A stretch of DNA of 64,000 nucleotides. It comes from Haemonchus contortus (lineage: Eukaryota > Nematoda > Chromadorea > Rhabditida > Trichostrongylidae). The stretch spans positions 9,748,007-9,812,006 of the forward strand of contig LS997562.1 of NCBI GenBank assembly GCA_000469685.2. Reading direction: 5' to 3'. The notes under the pieces are model-generated. The model ran no database searches. It was not told where the DNA came from and saw only the letters and a program-made list of their open reading frames with translations. The position numbers were made by a program, and so were the translations under genes. Each line of letters begins with the position of its first letter. Positions within the stretch are counted from its first letter, which is position 1. Of the stretch, positions 12,992 to 26,266 are shown in pieces.

Positions 12992-15742
12992 GTAACACAA
13001 TTCCTATGGCGATTCCCTATGAAAATCGAACGACCACGTACATTCATATTTCGTATGTTTACTTGAAAATAAACAATATTAATGGCTATGCACTGCTGGA
13101 CAGAGAATCAATTGAGAAGGGAGTGATCAACAGCCAAATATTTGCTCAAGTAAATTTTGCCTCCCACTATCGGGCAAAATATAAAAAAATATATAAATAA
13201 TAAAATAATACGCCTATAGATACGGCATCCTTTCGAAAACCGTGCCGCCGCAGCCAGCACATGAAACAGCGCTCCGAAAATTACACAAAAGGTCAAATAT
13301 TCCGAAAACTGGTTTAATTTTTCGTAAACTTTAAGGTGGAATTTAATTTGAAACAAAGGACATATGTAAAATGTGAGGCAAAAACTTTTCAAATCATATG
13401 ATTGTACTAAATATGCCCGTATTGGTAGCCGGCTTATACTTTGAATTCTATCAGTTTTCAGTGATCGCTGGACCGGCATAAGTGCAAAGTAAGACTTCGA
13501 TCCAAACCCTCCTCTTACCAACTGAGTAAAAATTGGCTCCCTAAGCTTCCCATTCTCAATTGGGAGTCTGGGTTTTTCGAGAAAAAAACACAAGTTCAAC
13601 ATTTAACTAATAGTTCCTTCAAAAGTCATTCTGAGAGACCAAAAATCAAACATCAACAAAAAGAACCGATCAAAATTGAGCGTTTCAGACGGGAAAGATG
13701 TATTAGTATGTCCAATTTGGCATCGAAACTACAAGACCCAACGGAAATCATAACTTATTCAAAAAGGTAAAAACGTCATTAAATGCAAACTGGGAAAAGG
13801 ATTGCGAAATTCCATGAAATAGCATTGCAGAGATGGTGCTTGTACTATAATCGAATGAAAGAATAAACTTCAAAAGAAAAAAGTAACAACTCAAATTTAA
13901 GCAAATAGGGCCAACTGAACTTTGAGCAAACACATCAATGCACCTGTGATTTTCAAAAGATATCTTTGAAAACTCCATATAACTAAATGATAATGAGGAT
14001 TCTTCAAACTCAAAAAAAAACCAAATAAATAATAAAATTGAAATCAAACCGAAATAATTAAGTAAGTACTATTCCCAATGGGATGATTATTACTGCACAG
14101 TAACCTCGAGTAACAACAAAGCCCTAGAAGTCTTCCAGAATAAGAAACGATGACGTAAAGCTGTACCAGTGTGGCCGACTAAAAGCTAGCGGCTAAAATC
14201 ATTCGCCAAAAGCAACAATCTGTGTGCCATATGTGCACGCCGGGAATAACTACGTCGGGAATTTCCATTTTAATAGGCTTCTACCACGTTTACTATCAAA
14301 AAAAAGCAACATTTACAAAGGTTTCAGCTAAGAAAGAGGGCATCAAAGTAATGTTCACATATCCTCCAGATGTTTCGATATAAAGATGAGTTGCTCAACA
14401 TCGATTCATTAAACACAACAACGCCGAAATTAGAATTATTTATTGGTTTCAGAACAGTAAATAACAACGGAGCTTTCACAACAACAACAACAAAAATGAC
14501 GAACAAAAATGATCAATGAAATTCTTTACAGATAAATGTCAGGAAATGCTAATTCATCGCAAAAAAAAAACCGTAATGAAGGTCTAACGTCACATTCCGA
14601 TGTGGAATTTCAAGCACTTGTTGAATGTAATTCAAATTCCGAAATAACGCGATGAATTTATTATGGAATAGGCCGCTAACATCAAATACTACAACTTCAG
14701 AACCAGAAAACTCCCGATCCGCTGGCTTTTCTTCAACTTCTAGAGAGTACCATATCAGGTTATCACAATGTCCCCCTAACCGCGTTTCCAAAATGCAAAG
14801 TCTCGGTTTCTCCCGATATCTCTTGAGAACTCTCTTTGAACTTATTAACAAGAGAAATAAATAAAAACTAGCTGTAATAGCATCGATATCGACTATTCAA
14901 TGATCCCAACAAGAATTGCTATGGGTGATATTCTCTGAACCGAGCGAACACGAACGCCGACGGGATTCCTCAAGGCGACAAAAAGCGCCATGACGTTAGG
15001 CATACGATATCAAGTTACTCCTAGGACTATTCGTAAAACTGCTCGTTCTTTTTAGCGACGTGATCGTAAAGGTCTTCGCCTAATGAGGCGCAGAGGCATA
15101 GGATCAATGAAGAAGTCTGACCGACTAGGGCACAGGTAGCACAAACCAGCAGAAGATTCGTCTTCGTTCCAGGTACTGGACCCTAGTGCAAGGTAACCCC
15201 ATGCCTCCTACGATAGCAAAAATGATTTTTCGCCATAGTCCTAAGCAAAACAAGTTTCTTGCGTGATCGCTCCATGTAGAATCTCTGGAATAACAAAACC
15301 ACGACAAGCTTTCCTCTTGGCCCAATTACACCACGACCATGAATGGGAACAGAGTGCGGAGGGATAATACACCAACCAATACTCTAAGCAGGTTTTCCCT
15401 CTTATAACCATTTCCTGAGTGCAAGCTATCTACCATAATGGCGGATAACGATTACGACCAAAAAATCTCCAATCTCACAAATACCTGAGATCATTTGGAT
15501 GATAGCAATAGTTGTTTACCCTGCACCTAACCAATACTATTTGGCTTTACCACCGACCAAGTAGATGGTTTTCGCGCCTCAACAACATTCCTAAGCAAAT
15601 ACCCGTAATAGAAACATTTAGCGTAACAGAATTGAAGATATGTATATGAGAGCATTTTCACGTGCAAAACTTCGCATAGCAGCATAAAAAACGTGAAAAT
15701 CATACAATGTGTCTGCACCGACACTGAAGCCGTAATAAGGAA
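12979..15742. other. Intergenic region between the TRAPPC10 and PCID2 genes
   Basis: About 2.8 kb of AT-rich DNA lies between the PCID2 stop and the TRAPPC10 start, both on the minus strand. The distance is too large for a compact nematode operon. Open frames here (for example 13108-13602 minus) are lysine/phenylalanine-rich, lack splice-bounded structure and match nothing I recognise. No RNA gene was seen. Confidence 0.6.
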
Positions 15743-18700
15743 CTAAACCGATGATAGTGGAGGGAATGGATCCTTTTTGCTCACGACCAACTTTTGATGT
15801 TGATGCGATATGTATCCTTTGATTTTCTTCTGAAAACAGCCAGTGTTAGTTTGGTTTCAAACGTGACCGGAATAAAAAATTGAAGTACTCGAAAGTTCTG
15901 TCTTTTTCAGAGCGAGAAAACGATTCTCTCAAGGAATCGAGAAAGTGGTGGTGAAACCTGAGCGTTCGTAAAAACTTTTACACATTCCACACTTCTCAGA
16001 AGTTCGAAAAAGCTGCTACGGCAGTTCTACAAGAAATAGCCGAGACGTACACGCCCATCTCTGCACGCATACACATAAACGCAGCGACGTAAGTAGATTC
16101 AGTGAAAGCTGGCCAAGCAAAGGAGAAGAGTTAAAAAGGGATTTGGTACTTAAGATCCAGTCTATTCGAAGTGACGCCACTGAATAATCCCTTAAGGTAC
16201 TAGACAGCATGACAATTACTTCAAAGCAAAGACAAAGACTCTCTCAATTGTAGAGACTCAATTTTCACACAGGCGATGAAATGTTGCCTCTAGAGCAATG
16301 GGAGAGAACTTAATAGGCAACATCGACTCGTTCACTTTCAATTGTGAAGGTGAACATACAAAACCTCTCTCATGGCACTCAGAGTTATAAAAAAAATGTT
16401 TGGAAAGTGGAAAATTAATGAATTACTTGTTTAGTAATAAACACGGCACGGAAAATTACGTCTGCACCTGAAGGTATAAGCGGTAGAAAACAGAAATTCC
16501 TCATTACCTCCGCAATAAGATTTGCAACAATACACTCCAGCTCGTCTTCATCAACGTCAGTCACGCCAAGATACTGGATTATAGTGTAGAACGCTTTGAG
16601 CGGAATTTGATTTCCTCCAACAATAGTAGATCTTAAAAGGTAAAATAATCAGAAACTCACAGATCAGTGACTTATTTATAGCTGCTTCATAAATGTGTAG
16701 ACGTAAAGAACATTATTTCCTATTAGAAAGGGTAGCCCCACTCTGAGATGCACCGCGTCTGAATTGGAGAGCATTTCCACATCCCTTGGAGGTGATAAAG
16801 CCAAGCTCGAAGTGAAAATGACTACTACCAAAAGAAGCTATTTGTCTGAGAGGCAGAAGAGATTCACTTCAGCCTCTCAAGAGTTTTTCCAATCCCCATG
16901 GAATTCTTTGTTGACGCTGTTGATGGGGGAAAGGCAAAGGCAGACAACACTAATGTTTTCATGAGTCAAGCCAGATTCTGAATGAAGCGGCCAAGCGCAA
17001 TATCGAAATGAACACATGGAAAATCTGTTAATATTAGAAAAATTAAAGATTACTTTCTAAAGTATATAACCAAAAAGAGAGAGAAATCCAACTAGGCCCA
17101 GCTAAGCAAAATTGGTTCTGTGCATAGTCACGCTTTTGCGGGGCACCCTTGAAGGGCTTCTCTCATCTCTTCAATTGCCAAGCGGAACTTATAGGCGAGA
17201 AAGAACAGCATTTGCAGCTTCAGTGCGACGAAAGTACAAGAGAGAAATGTCCCTCCCATGGTTATCTCAACGAGAGATCGAGAAAGGGAACAGTGCGATA
17301 CAGGCAACAAGGGAAACACTGCACAGGCGCTGAATGAACTGCATGTTCTGTCTACAGTATACTATGCAAACCTTCGCAGCTTACTTCAATAGAGCTCAGT
17401 TTTAGAAATTTTAATGATTCAAATGGATGAGGATAACTATACAGTTGTAAACCACTAAATCGATGTGGATAACTGTACTGTTATAAACCACCTAGAATGG
17501 AAAAAAGGAAAGGGAAAACGCGGTGGGAAAAAGTATTTTTAAAAGAAAGGGACACCAGTCACTAGTCAGCCACGTGAGAATTCAATTCAAACACTTCCTT
17601 CACTCATGCTAGAAGAGTGCCCGCGATGACGCGAAGGCTGTTTTGGTGAACTTCTTCCCGAGCTCTAATAGGATTTCTACGCTTTGGAATTCCAAGCTCC
17701 GCTAAGAAACAGTTTGAGTGAAGTGAGTTCTTCATATGAGCCTACGACACAAAGCAAAGTAGTCAGCATAGAAAACAAAATTGAAGTGAAAACCCATTAA
17801 AACGCCAAACGACTTACATTCTCTTGAAAAGTGTTCGGAAGGTGATTGCACGCAACTTTTCCAACATCAAAAATATACCACATTGTATGAAAAAGTGCTC
17901 ATTTGTCTCGAGTGCTTGATCCAATTTTGCTAGATTGCCCTCCTTGACCGCCTCCACAACCTTAAGCAATCGATACCATCTGTTGGAATAATTATGAAAC
18001 ACCTAGAGCAATTCTCAAACGAAACTCACGTCAACAAACTCATCCAGTTGATATTTATGCAATAACTGGGCAGTAGGCATATGACCCAGAAACATCTTAA
18101 CGGGAATGAGATATATGAGCACTAGTCTTTTGTTCGAAAGACATTCAGCAGGGCAATTGCGAAATGCATAGGATAACGATTTTTCGGCTAAAAAGTAAGA
18201 AGTCTTGAAATCTTATCCAAGACATTGCACAACTAGAATTTCCATCAAAAACCTAGTCACGAAAGATCTTCCTTCCAACATAACACGTAAACAAAACAAA
18301 ATTTGACAAAACAAATAATCAACAAACCCAAAGGCAGATCTGCATCAAACATAGCTTTTCGACCAAGAAAATAGTTGTATGTGACTTTGTCAGCCATGGA
18401 GAATGATTGATATAGAGAGCCAGAGTTGTCTATAGCACGGATTAATGGTTTCAGCAAGTTCAATTTGTTAATCTGCAACATCATAGCAAAATTTAAATTA
18501 GTGGGGCGAAAGTCGAAGGAAAGCTGAGGATTATACAAAGCACCAACCTTGAAGTAAATTCGAAACAACTGGTTTGTCATGTTGAGAATAGCAATCTTTT
18601 TTGTCGTTGATGGATCTGCCCTACTGAAAAATTTACAGCATTATGACAGAAAGGTAGTGTGCTTAAATACGGGGGCTGGAAGAACTGGTATGTTTCGTTT

Positions 18701-21700
18701 CATATTGTTAATCGAAGTCTAGTATGGCGCTAAGCTCAAAAACAGTGAGGAGGCATTCAAAGTTCACAAAATGGTCCATATTTTATGTCCATCAGGTTTC
18801 GGGAGAGGAGTATGAGGAGAGATCATCCGCCGCCACCAGATGAAGGTAAATTTGAAACTGAGATAGAGTAGGCAAAGGCGGGAAGGGCATTCCGGACACT
18901 ACAACTTCCCCTTGAGATACATATATGCGCTCGGAAGAAAGGGAAACATCCTGATAACGGCCTAACACTAACTAAAAAGGTAAAGATTTCTACAAAACTA
19001 ATTCCATTAATCAGCAACAAACTGGAATTTCACAAGAAATTTACATCAGGATTTCACAAAAAAAACCGAGACTCCATGGTCAATCATCCTGACCTTGCCA
19101 TCATGAACTGAAAGAGTAGCAAAAAAGGTCGTCAAAAATTAAAATCTGAGACAGCTGCACTAATTCGTTAACCAACTTTTACGCCCCTCAAACTGCCTGT
19201 CGCAAAATGACGAGTGGGCGACAGAAGCCGAGCAATAAATAAGGAATTCAATTAGAATAATGAAGCAGAGTTCAGAGAAAGAGGATGGCCTCGTTTCTCC
19301 TCCTCAAGTTAACCTTATCACGACAAAGACTTTTTTCCCCAATAAATCTTTACAGCGTGTAATAGGATTGAACTGTAAGGAGAAAAACCCCCGGAATATT
19401 AAGATAAGAGAGATGCTCACACATCAGAAGTACACGTTCTGTACGCCTCCATAATATAGTTGGCGGATTGCTCATAATAAGAGGAAATATTCTCGACTTC
19501 ATCGTCCTTTTCAGTCAATTCATCAGCCTAAAAAACCAAAACTATCAGGAGAACTGAAGTTGAGAGAAGAATGTGAATTATTTAGTCACCTACCATTCTA
19601 GCCACATTCAACAGATCGCGGCACAATTGATGAAAAATTGGCATGAACCAGTTCACTTCTTTTTTCTTTTGAAGTACTTCCTTATTGAACGTTTGCATTA
19701 TCTGAAAGTTGTTTTCAATGCCGCACAACCCAAGCTTCAAAAAGAAAGATATGAAAAATAAAAAGGGGTTGTATCCGACAAGACAAAATAGAAACGACCT
19801 CCCCAGAGAATAACATCATTGAAAATTCTATGGGTAACTAATTGAATTACCTGTGTATGAGTTGTATAAGCAGCCTCGTAGTTGTGAGAAACATTGATGT
19901 GGTATATAACCTGGAGGTGTAAACACGTAACTTGATCAAAGGCTTCATCATCAATGTACGAACGACTTTTCCTGGAGCCGTATGCTTCTATCTAAAATAG
20001 TATCCAAGAAAAGGAATCGTTGAGTTATTAACAATAAAATTAGCCTTAAATAAAATTACAAATACGTGGCCACGTATTTGTAGGTCACAAAAAACCGGCG
20101 CTTGTCGGTATACAATTATTTGGAGGATCATAAAAAGCTTGAGATCCTTCTTATCGAGGACTCAGTGAAGTACAAGACGTGCCTTCGGTTGCCGTAGGGC
20201 TGCTTTAGACTTCAACGACCGACCGACCGACTAACCGACGGCGCTCGCTGACCATGTGTGGACAGCCCTGGCTTGGTAAACACAATCTGTCCAGTATTTT
20301 CACAATGTGGCCGTCTTTGGGTCGTTGAAGTCAGAAATAGCCTAACATTTGCTGAAGTCCAACTCATTTGAGTGGCTGCACACGAATAAGGGGAACGAAT
20401 CAAGGGCAGACGCAAAGCCTCTAATGAGCAGAAATGTGAGCATGTGACGACTATCTGCGAATCTGAGAATGTCTTTTGGTCATCATATCTGATACGCTTT
20501 TGTTGTGAGATGCCAAAATATCCTAAGTAACGGGTAGCTTCCATAACAAATCACTAAAATCTTGTAATCACCAACCACGTAGAGCAAGTTGTTAGGACCC
20601 GACACCCTTGATTCGAATTCGATCTCCCATAGACCACGTAGGGAACGGTAGTGTGAGTATAGCCAGAGATGACCTTTCGAAATGCCCTGTTTAGCGTATG
20701 TACGGGAAACGTACGCGTTTAAAGGAGAAATGAGTTGTAAAAATCGCTTACAAAACACGGAATACGATGAAAATCACAATACAACTGTTAATGAGAGTTG
20801 AGTATGCGAGGATTAACTGCTAATGAAAGGTGGAGAGAAAAAAAATGTCTAATTTCGAACGTTACAAAGCAGGCATATGACCTCTCCTCCGAACACCGGA
20901 AAAATGTTCTAATCTCGAACGTTATAAAGCAGGCATATGACCTCTCCTCCAAACACCGGCGAGAAAATAGAAGCAGTTCCTGTACTTCATCCCTTCTACT
21001 CTCCCTTCTGAAGAAGAAAAAAATATCGTAGCAGGGACGAGAAGGTAATGAAATTCTTTATCATCACTAATCCATACATTGACATCTGAGACCTGCCATG
21101 TGAAAAGACACCGCAAAATGGTCCAATAAAACCCTAAGGAATTTTTGGTGCTATTCTACTATTACACCCCCAGAACTATTCTACTCTTACACCCCCAAAA
21201 ACTCAAAATTTTAATTTTCGATGAAACTTCGCCAATAGGGGTAACCCGATGCCCTGGAAACGAATATGACCTCCATTTTTGGCGTTGGCGCCATTTGGCT
21301 CCAATTGGCGCCAATTGGAGTCAAATGGCGCCAGCGCCAAAAATGAATGTTATATTCGTTATCAGGACCTCAAATAACCCCTAAACGCAAGTTTTCAGCA
21401 AGTTTGGTGAAAACAACCTTGGCGCCAAATTGGCGCCAATTGGCTCCAAATGGTGCCAACGCCAAAAGTGAAGGTCATATTCGTTATCAGGGCATCGGAT
21501 TACCCCTATAGGCGAAGTTTCATCGAAAATTAAAATTTTGAGGTTTTGGGGGTGTAATAGTAGAATAGTACCGAATTTTTTCGGTAGCTGATTTCAACCA
21601 TATCCCCGTAAGAAGCTTGGGGTCAGAAAATCATGGGCTTTGGCAGAAGTAACGACATGATCCAGGAGCACCGATGATGATTATGACTTCCCGATATCAA

Positions 21701-21954
21701 CTGCTGGGCAGGTGCTCGAGAGTAGGAAAGTATTTGAAGGATAGTTAGTTAGGATAGAAAGTTCATATAACAAAAATTTTCATCAGATAGCCAAATATAG
21801 GAAGAGCACATTTACCTACATGTAGAAAAGGGAGACTGCTGTGTTCACCATTAATCGCAAGCAGTTTTGCAGCATTCGTCGCACTTGTCCATGTTGCTGT
21901 CTCGATGAGCCGATTCAACGTAGTGAAATACTCGGCCACACTATCGAATGGCAT
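15743..21954 (-). CDS. pcid-2: PCID2-like PCI-domain protein (TREX-2 subunit), complete
   Basis: PCID2/Thp1 family: PCI-domain subunit of the nuclear-pore-associated TREX-2 complex, which couples transcription to mRNA export. Ten exons join in phase: 21954-21820, 19991-19851, 19701-19594, 19527-19421, 18623-18548, 18472-18328, 18187-18030, 17960-17818, 16631-16508, 15829-15743, giving 407 codons (human about 399). Diagnostic stretches: [10 protein letters not shown] then [96 protein letters not shown]; and the hallmark C terminus [20 protein letters not shown] before the stop at 15743. The start [10 protein letters not shown] follows a CAG acceptor by one base, suggesting SL trans-splicing. 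The first intron (19992-21819) carries a fold-back element and a tandem duplication. Exons 8 and 9 use AAG acceptors. Identity is very secure. Confidence 0.95.
17426..17498. repeat. Two-copy tandem duplication, about 37 bp
   Basis: GATGAGGATAACTATACAGT and GATGTGGATAACTGTACTGT begin adjacent, similar units, each ending TAAACCACNTA. It lies inside a PCID2 intron. Confidence 0.6.
20841..20964. repeat. Two-copy 60-bp tandem duplication
   Basis: AAAGCAGGCATATGACCTCT occurs at the same offset in both 60-base units (about 20841-20900 and 20901-20960), with only a few mismatches. It lies inside pcid-2 intron 1. Confidence 0.8.
21138..21583. mobile_element. Fold-back (MITE-like) element with GGCGCC palindromes
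   Basis: The outer arms are about 190-200 bp and are near-perfect inverted repeats: the left arm has GCTATTCTACTATTACACCC and the right arm reads the same on the minus strand. Both continue through CTCAAAATTTTAATTTTCGA and ATGAAACTTCGCC. Inside, TTGGCGCCAATTGG-type units recur and form nested palindromes, for example around 21290-21335. There is no coding capacity. It lies in pcid-2 intron 1. Clear target-site duplications were not identified. Confidence 0.8.
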
Positions 21955-21957
21955 ACT
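21955..21957 (-). promoter_or_regulatory. Possible spliced-leader acceptor before pcid-2
   Basis: Minus strand CGTTCCAG ends one base before the ATG at 21954. A splice acceptor abutting the start codon, with no upstream coding, is typical of SL trans-splicing in nematodes. Confidence 0.45.
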
Positions 21958-24900
21958 GGAACGGTTTTTGAAAAAGGAATCCACTTACAGTGGGTTTTTA
22001 AACAAAAAAGTGAAACGGTTTTACATATAATGAGAAACTGAGCGAAAAAAATTCAGAAAAGTTATTCTTTGCTACAGTGAATTCTAAAAATTCATAAGAA
22101 TAAAGACACAGGAGAATATTGCCAGGAAGAACAGTGCCAACATATGATTCATCTTTTTGAAGCTTATCACCGCTTTACAACTAGCACGATTATCGATAGG
22201 CACAATGCACGATAAATGACTGCATTATTACTAACACCACATTTCAGGGCACATACCCACCAGGCTTTTTCTGGAGTGGTTATCAACTTCATAAACAAGT
22301 TCAGCCCTCAGAGAAACAAACAATTAAACATACAGATGTTTAGGGCTAAACAAGTGTCAAAAACGTACAAACTGTGAAATGAGGAGGCTTGAAAGTAGTA
22401 CAGAGGCCGCATCAAACACTTAACGGGAGGAAATGCGACGAATTTCCCAATTCATAAACTTCAAAGAAAAGAAAGCAATGGAAAAAAATCTTCCACAATC
22501 CCGTTGTTCTCCATTTTCCAGAGAAAAACCGATGCTAAACAAAACTGCTGGGCTGAGATTATTCAGTACATGGAACAAGGCCATTTTAAAAGCAAAGGGA
22601 AGCAAAAACGGTGGAAACAAAGTGCCGTCAAAGGGTGCACGAGAATGAAACAGTCAAATTTAAACAATACGGAAATCAGCCCATTCCAAATTTTCCTACA
22701 AATTTGCATATTCATGGAAGATATTCATAAACCTGAATTTTCAATATGTTAAATCAATAGACATAGTATGAACGCCGGAATATGGCCACATTCTGAAGTG
22801 TCTGTTCTGGAGTCCGCAAATTCTTTTCCCTTAAGTGGTTCTCTATGACTTTTAAAGTGAACTTCCAAAGTATGTAGGCGCTATCGGAGATTCAGATCAA
22901 CTCAGGACTTTGAAGAGGAAAACAAAGTCAAAACGGGAAATACAGTTTGCTGTAAAGAAGAGAAATAGTGAATCAATAGCAATAAAGGATCAGACTAATG
23001 GTTAGCTATGCTAAACCGCAATGATACCGTAATGGTGACGTGTCCTGAAGGGAATGAATGACTATCACTAAACAAATAAAAGCAATAACTTCATACTTCA
23101 GAGACAATACGAAATCTAACCGAAAAACTTGACAAAGCAAACAACACTTAGCGATTGAAATCTAGAAATGTCACGATGGAACATGGATTACGAATGGAGC
23201 GCGAAAACTGTCGCCCCCATTGAGCATTACCGTTGGTTGGGGCTCATCCCACTACTGGTCGTCCCACCGCCCAAAATGAATCGAAGGGCTATCATAACTA
23301 TCATCTAAAAATACTGATCCTAAATGTTTATTCTACTCCCCCAATTGGACGAGTGCTTCTAACACCAGATGGCGGGTTCAGACTTTTCGCTGTTTAAGAC
23401 TGATGAAAAAATATTTATTTTGTCAACAAGTACACAAATTACAAGTAAATGGAGGTGAAGTCTTTTTATATAGGTGAAAATCTACGACTGCCTCCATTAA
23501 AGGGGAGTAGGAGTTGAATTCAAGTGGTTGCTATAGGATAGGATCCGAGGGGATACGGTAAAATCTGGTAAAGGGTACAGTTCCTCCTCATCCAGTGAGT
23601 GTGATCTATTCATATCAGTTACTGTATCTCCCTAAAATCGTCAAATAACTTTACTAGTGACTTCCCACTCTACATGAACAGTAATATACCGCTTCTAGGA
23701 GAATCCCATAGTGTTTCGATCCTTCAGAAGTTTCTTCACTTGCTAAAATCTGCATCAATTTGTCGAGAGCCTAAAAAGGATCGAAAATAAAGAGAACTTG
23801 CTGACCAGGACCGACTGACGACCAGTAGATTACGGTAATGGCTGTTCTCGAATGAGGAGATGAAAATGGAGTCACAGGAAATATGGATATCGATCCGGGG
23901 ATGGCGTGTAATCAATACCCATTTTCAGTAACCCATGTAGATGGGCCTGTTGGGCAGTGATGATCATATCGGTTACCATACTATGGCGGTCTAGGTCTAG
24001 CCTATCAGTGGTATCTTCTGCGAAACTCGTATACTCCAGACAACTCGTCCATAGACGTCAGTTGTGCCACCTACATGCAAAGAGCTGTTTCATAGATTCC
24101 AACGTCTTTTTTGCTTCCATTAGATTTCCTGGGCTTTCCCATCTTGGTATTCAGGTCTCATTTGCAAAATAAACGATCGTTCAAGGTTCCAGGTACATGC
24201 TACTCTTTTTCAATATGTACCCCACCGGCGCGCGCGGCCGCGTAGCGGCTCCGACCGCTGCCATAAGTCTGGATGGGCTGTCTTTGTGGTGGTTCATAGA
24301 GCTAAACCAGTTGATTTTATTCTAGCCGACTCACATTTTGCACTTCCCTCTCTTGTATACGCAGTTCATTTTCCAAGGCTTTTATGAATTTTAAGTAAAT
24401 CTTGTAAATCTGCTGAAAATTGACCAATTTGAACTTTTCTTTGAGCTGGTTAACATTAACATACTTCTAGCTTTAGTCTTCGTTTTCTTGTTTCAATTAT
24501 TTTAGCGAGTAACCGTTTTTCATGTAGACGTCGTTCAACGGGCGAAACCCTGAAACAATTGATTTGTCATCAGGTCGCGCCTTGTCTTCGACTCATGCCA
24601 ATGTCTGCTGAAATTATTGGAAGCGTACAAGGTCCATGCAAAGGTAAAGCTTGACAGTTCAACAGTCAAAAGCAAAAAGCAGGGCTATCATAGGGCACCC
24701 ACTATGAAGCACTAGTGGTTGCACCTACGGACACACCTCGTGCCTGATATTTATGGTTCGAGGAAAAATCGATTTTTTGATTTTATTTCTCGCTGTTCAG
24801 GACTCCTTCAAATCAATGTTCTTTCGGGAAACTCACTGTCGACTGCTGGTTTCCACACGTATACGTGAATGTCGTAATCGGCCTGGGGTTTTAGCCACAA

Positions 24901-25288
24901 GCACGCGAGGCGAATATCTCATGCTGTAGTAGCTGTTAGTACGCGAGTAAGGGTAGAAATGAGTGCCGAATCACTCGGTCAACCCCTTTTATAAACAGGC
25001 CTATCATGCACGATAAGTTGCCTCCAATAATCATTTTTCAGTGTAACCACAAGCTCAATACTGCGTAGCGAACCTAGGGGGTAAGCCCCGCCCACGGATG
25101 ATAGCTCCGCCTCGCCTTGAATGAATGGCACACGTTGTTCCTACCGTTCGCTTACCATTCGAATTTCGGACGGCATTATTGAATTACAATAGTCATGATA
25201 GGGAGTAAGTAACCTTGTGATATGCGTCCACTAGGGTCCGACCAAGACATCAAGTCGTTCAGTTCAATGTAGCCTTTTTCAGCAGTAG

Positions 25289-25600
25289 GGCGGAGGTGGT
25301 GTAGTGGCCAGTGGCGCACTATCATATACCCAAGTAACATCGAGTCCCGGATCTATATCCGTCTGAAACATCCAATTCTTCCACCTCTCTGGGGTCGGCA
25401 AATTAGTACCAGACTCGTCTGAGAGGATAAAAGCACTGACTTGTACATCGGCTGGCTACCGCAAGTCATTGTATAGGCTCCATACGCATTCAATGCGCAA
25501 CTGCTATTCTGAATGAAAGTCAAACGCGCAGGACATTCCTCAGATTGGATTAATTGAACTCAATTAACCCAACCAACTTTATACTTTTATGGGCCAGAAA
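25289..25600 (+). mobile_element. SINE-like element, copy B
   Basis: The head GGCGGAGGTGGTGTAGTGGC matches copy A, with a weaker B-box (ATCGAGTCCC) downstream. The body shares TACCAGACTCGTCTG, GTACATCGGCTGGC and GCAAGTCATTGTATAGG with copies A and C. Plus orientation. No clear target-site duplication was seen, so the 3' end is approximate. Confidence 0.75.
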
Positions 25601-26247
25601 CCGATTATTTCGGGACCAATACCCAACCAACCGCATCAGCTTTTCAACTAGCAGACGGGTGCATGGCGTATCCTAGTAAGATCACTCATCTCCCGCTTGC
25701 ACTTCAGGTAACTCGAAGACCCGGCCTTGTCCTCCATTCTTTCTTTTCTTAGCTCTCCCCTCTTATGCCCGCATTCTGAGCTAGTGGAAGTCAATGAACG
25801 TTGAGCGTCAATCGATATCCTATTGTTGGTCATAGCTCGATGACAATCCGGCAAGGGGTAGAGTAATAGGTAGAGTTCCAGATCTTTGAACCATATGTTG
25901 CAGTACATGATTCGGATGACAGTATATCGTTTGCACTCACAAAGCATGTCCTCAGACAACTGACCGCTTCGCGACCGCACGCCCAATTTCTACTAATGGT
26001 GTCGACGGGCAGGTACAATACTGTTTTGGTGTGTTTTCACCATAGTACTACTGTCGATACACAGCGAATTTCACATAATTTTCATTTACTCGTTCAACAC
26101 TTCATAAGGCAGAGTGAGAAAGAAAGAATTGTAGCTAAACGGGGGTATAAGGCAATTTTCATGAAGAATCAATGTGAATTCCCTTTCCTTTCATATAATA
26201 ATGATAATCTGCGCGAAATACACATGACATCGACGCTGGGCGAAGAT

Positions 26248-26266
26248 GGGGGTTGGGGGGGGGGGG
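26248..26266 (+). repeat. Poly-G tract
   Basis: A G-rich run including twelve consecutive G, interrupted by TT near its start. Confidence 0.85.

Noticed and set aside
13108..13602. 164-codon minus-strand open frame upstream of TRAPPC10
   Set aside because: Phe/Lys/Ile-rich, AT-driven composition, no splice sites or family match. It could only be a 5' exon if joined to 12978, for which there is no evidence.
12978..15743. Operon of pcid-2 and trpp-10
   Set aside because: They share a strand, but the 2.8-kb gap is far larger than the usual ~100-base spacing of worm operons, and the TRAPPC10 gene has its own possible acceptor.
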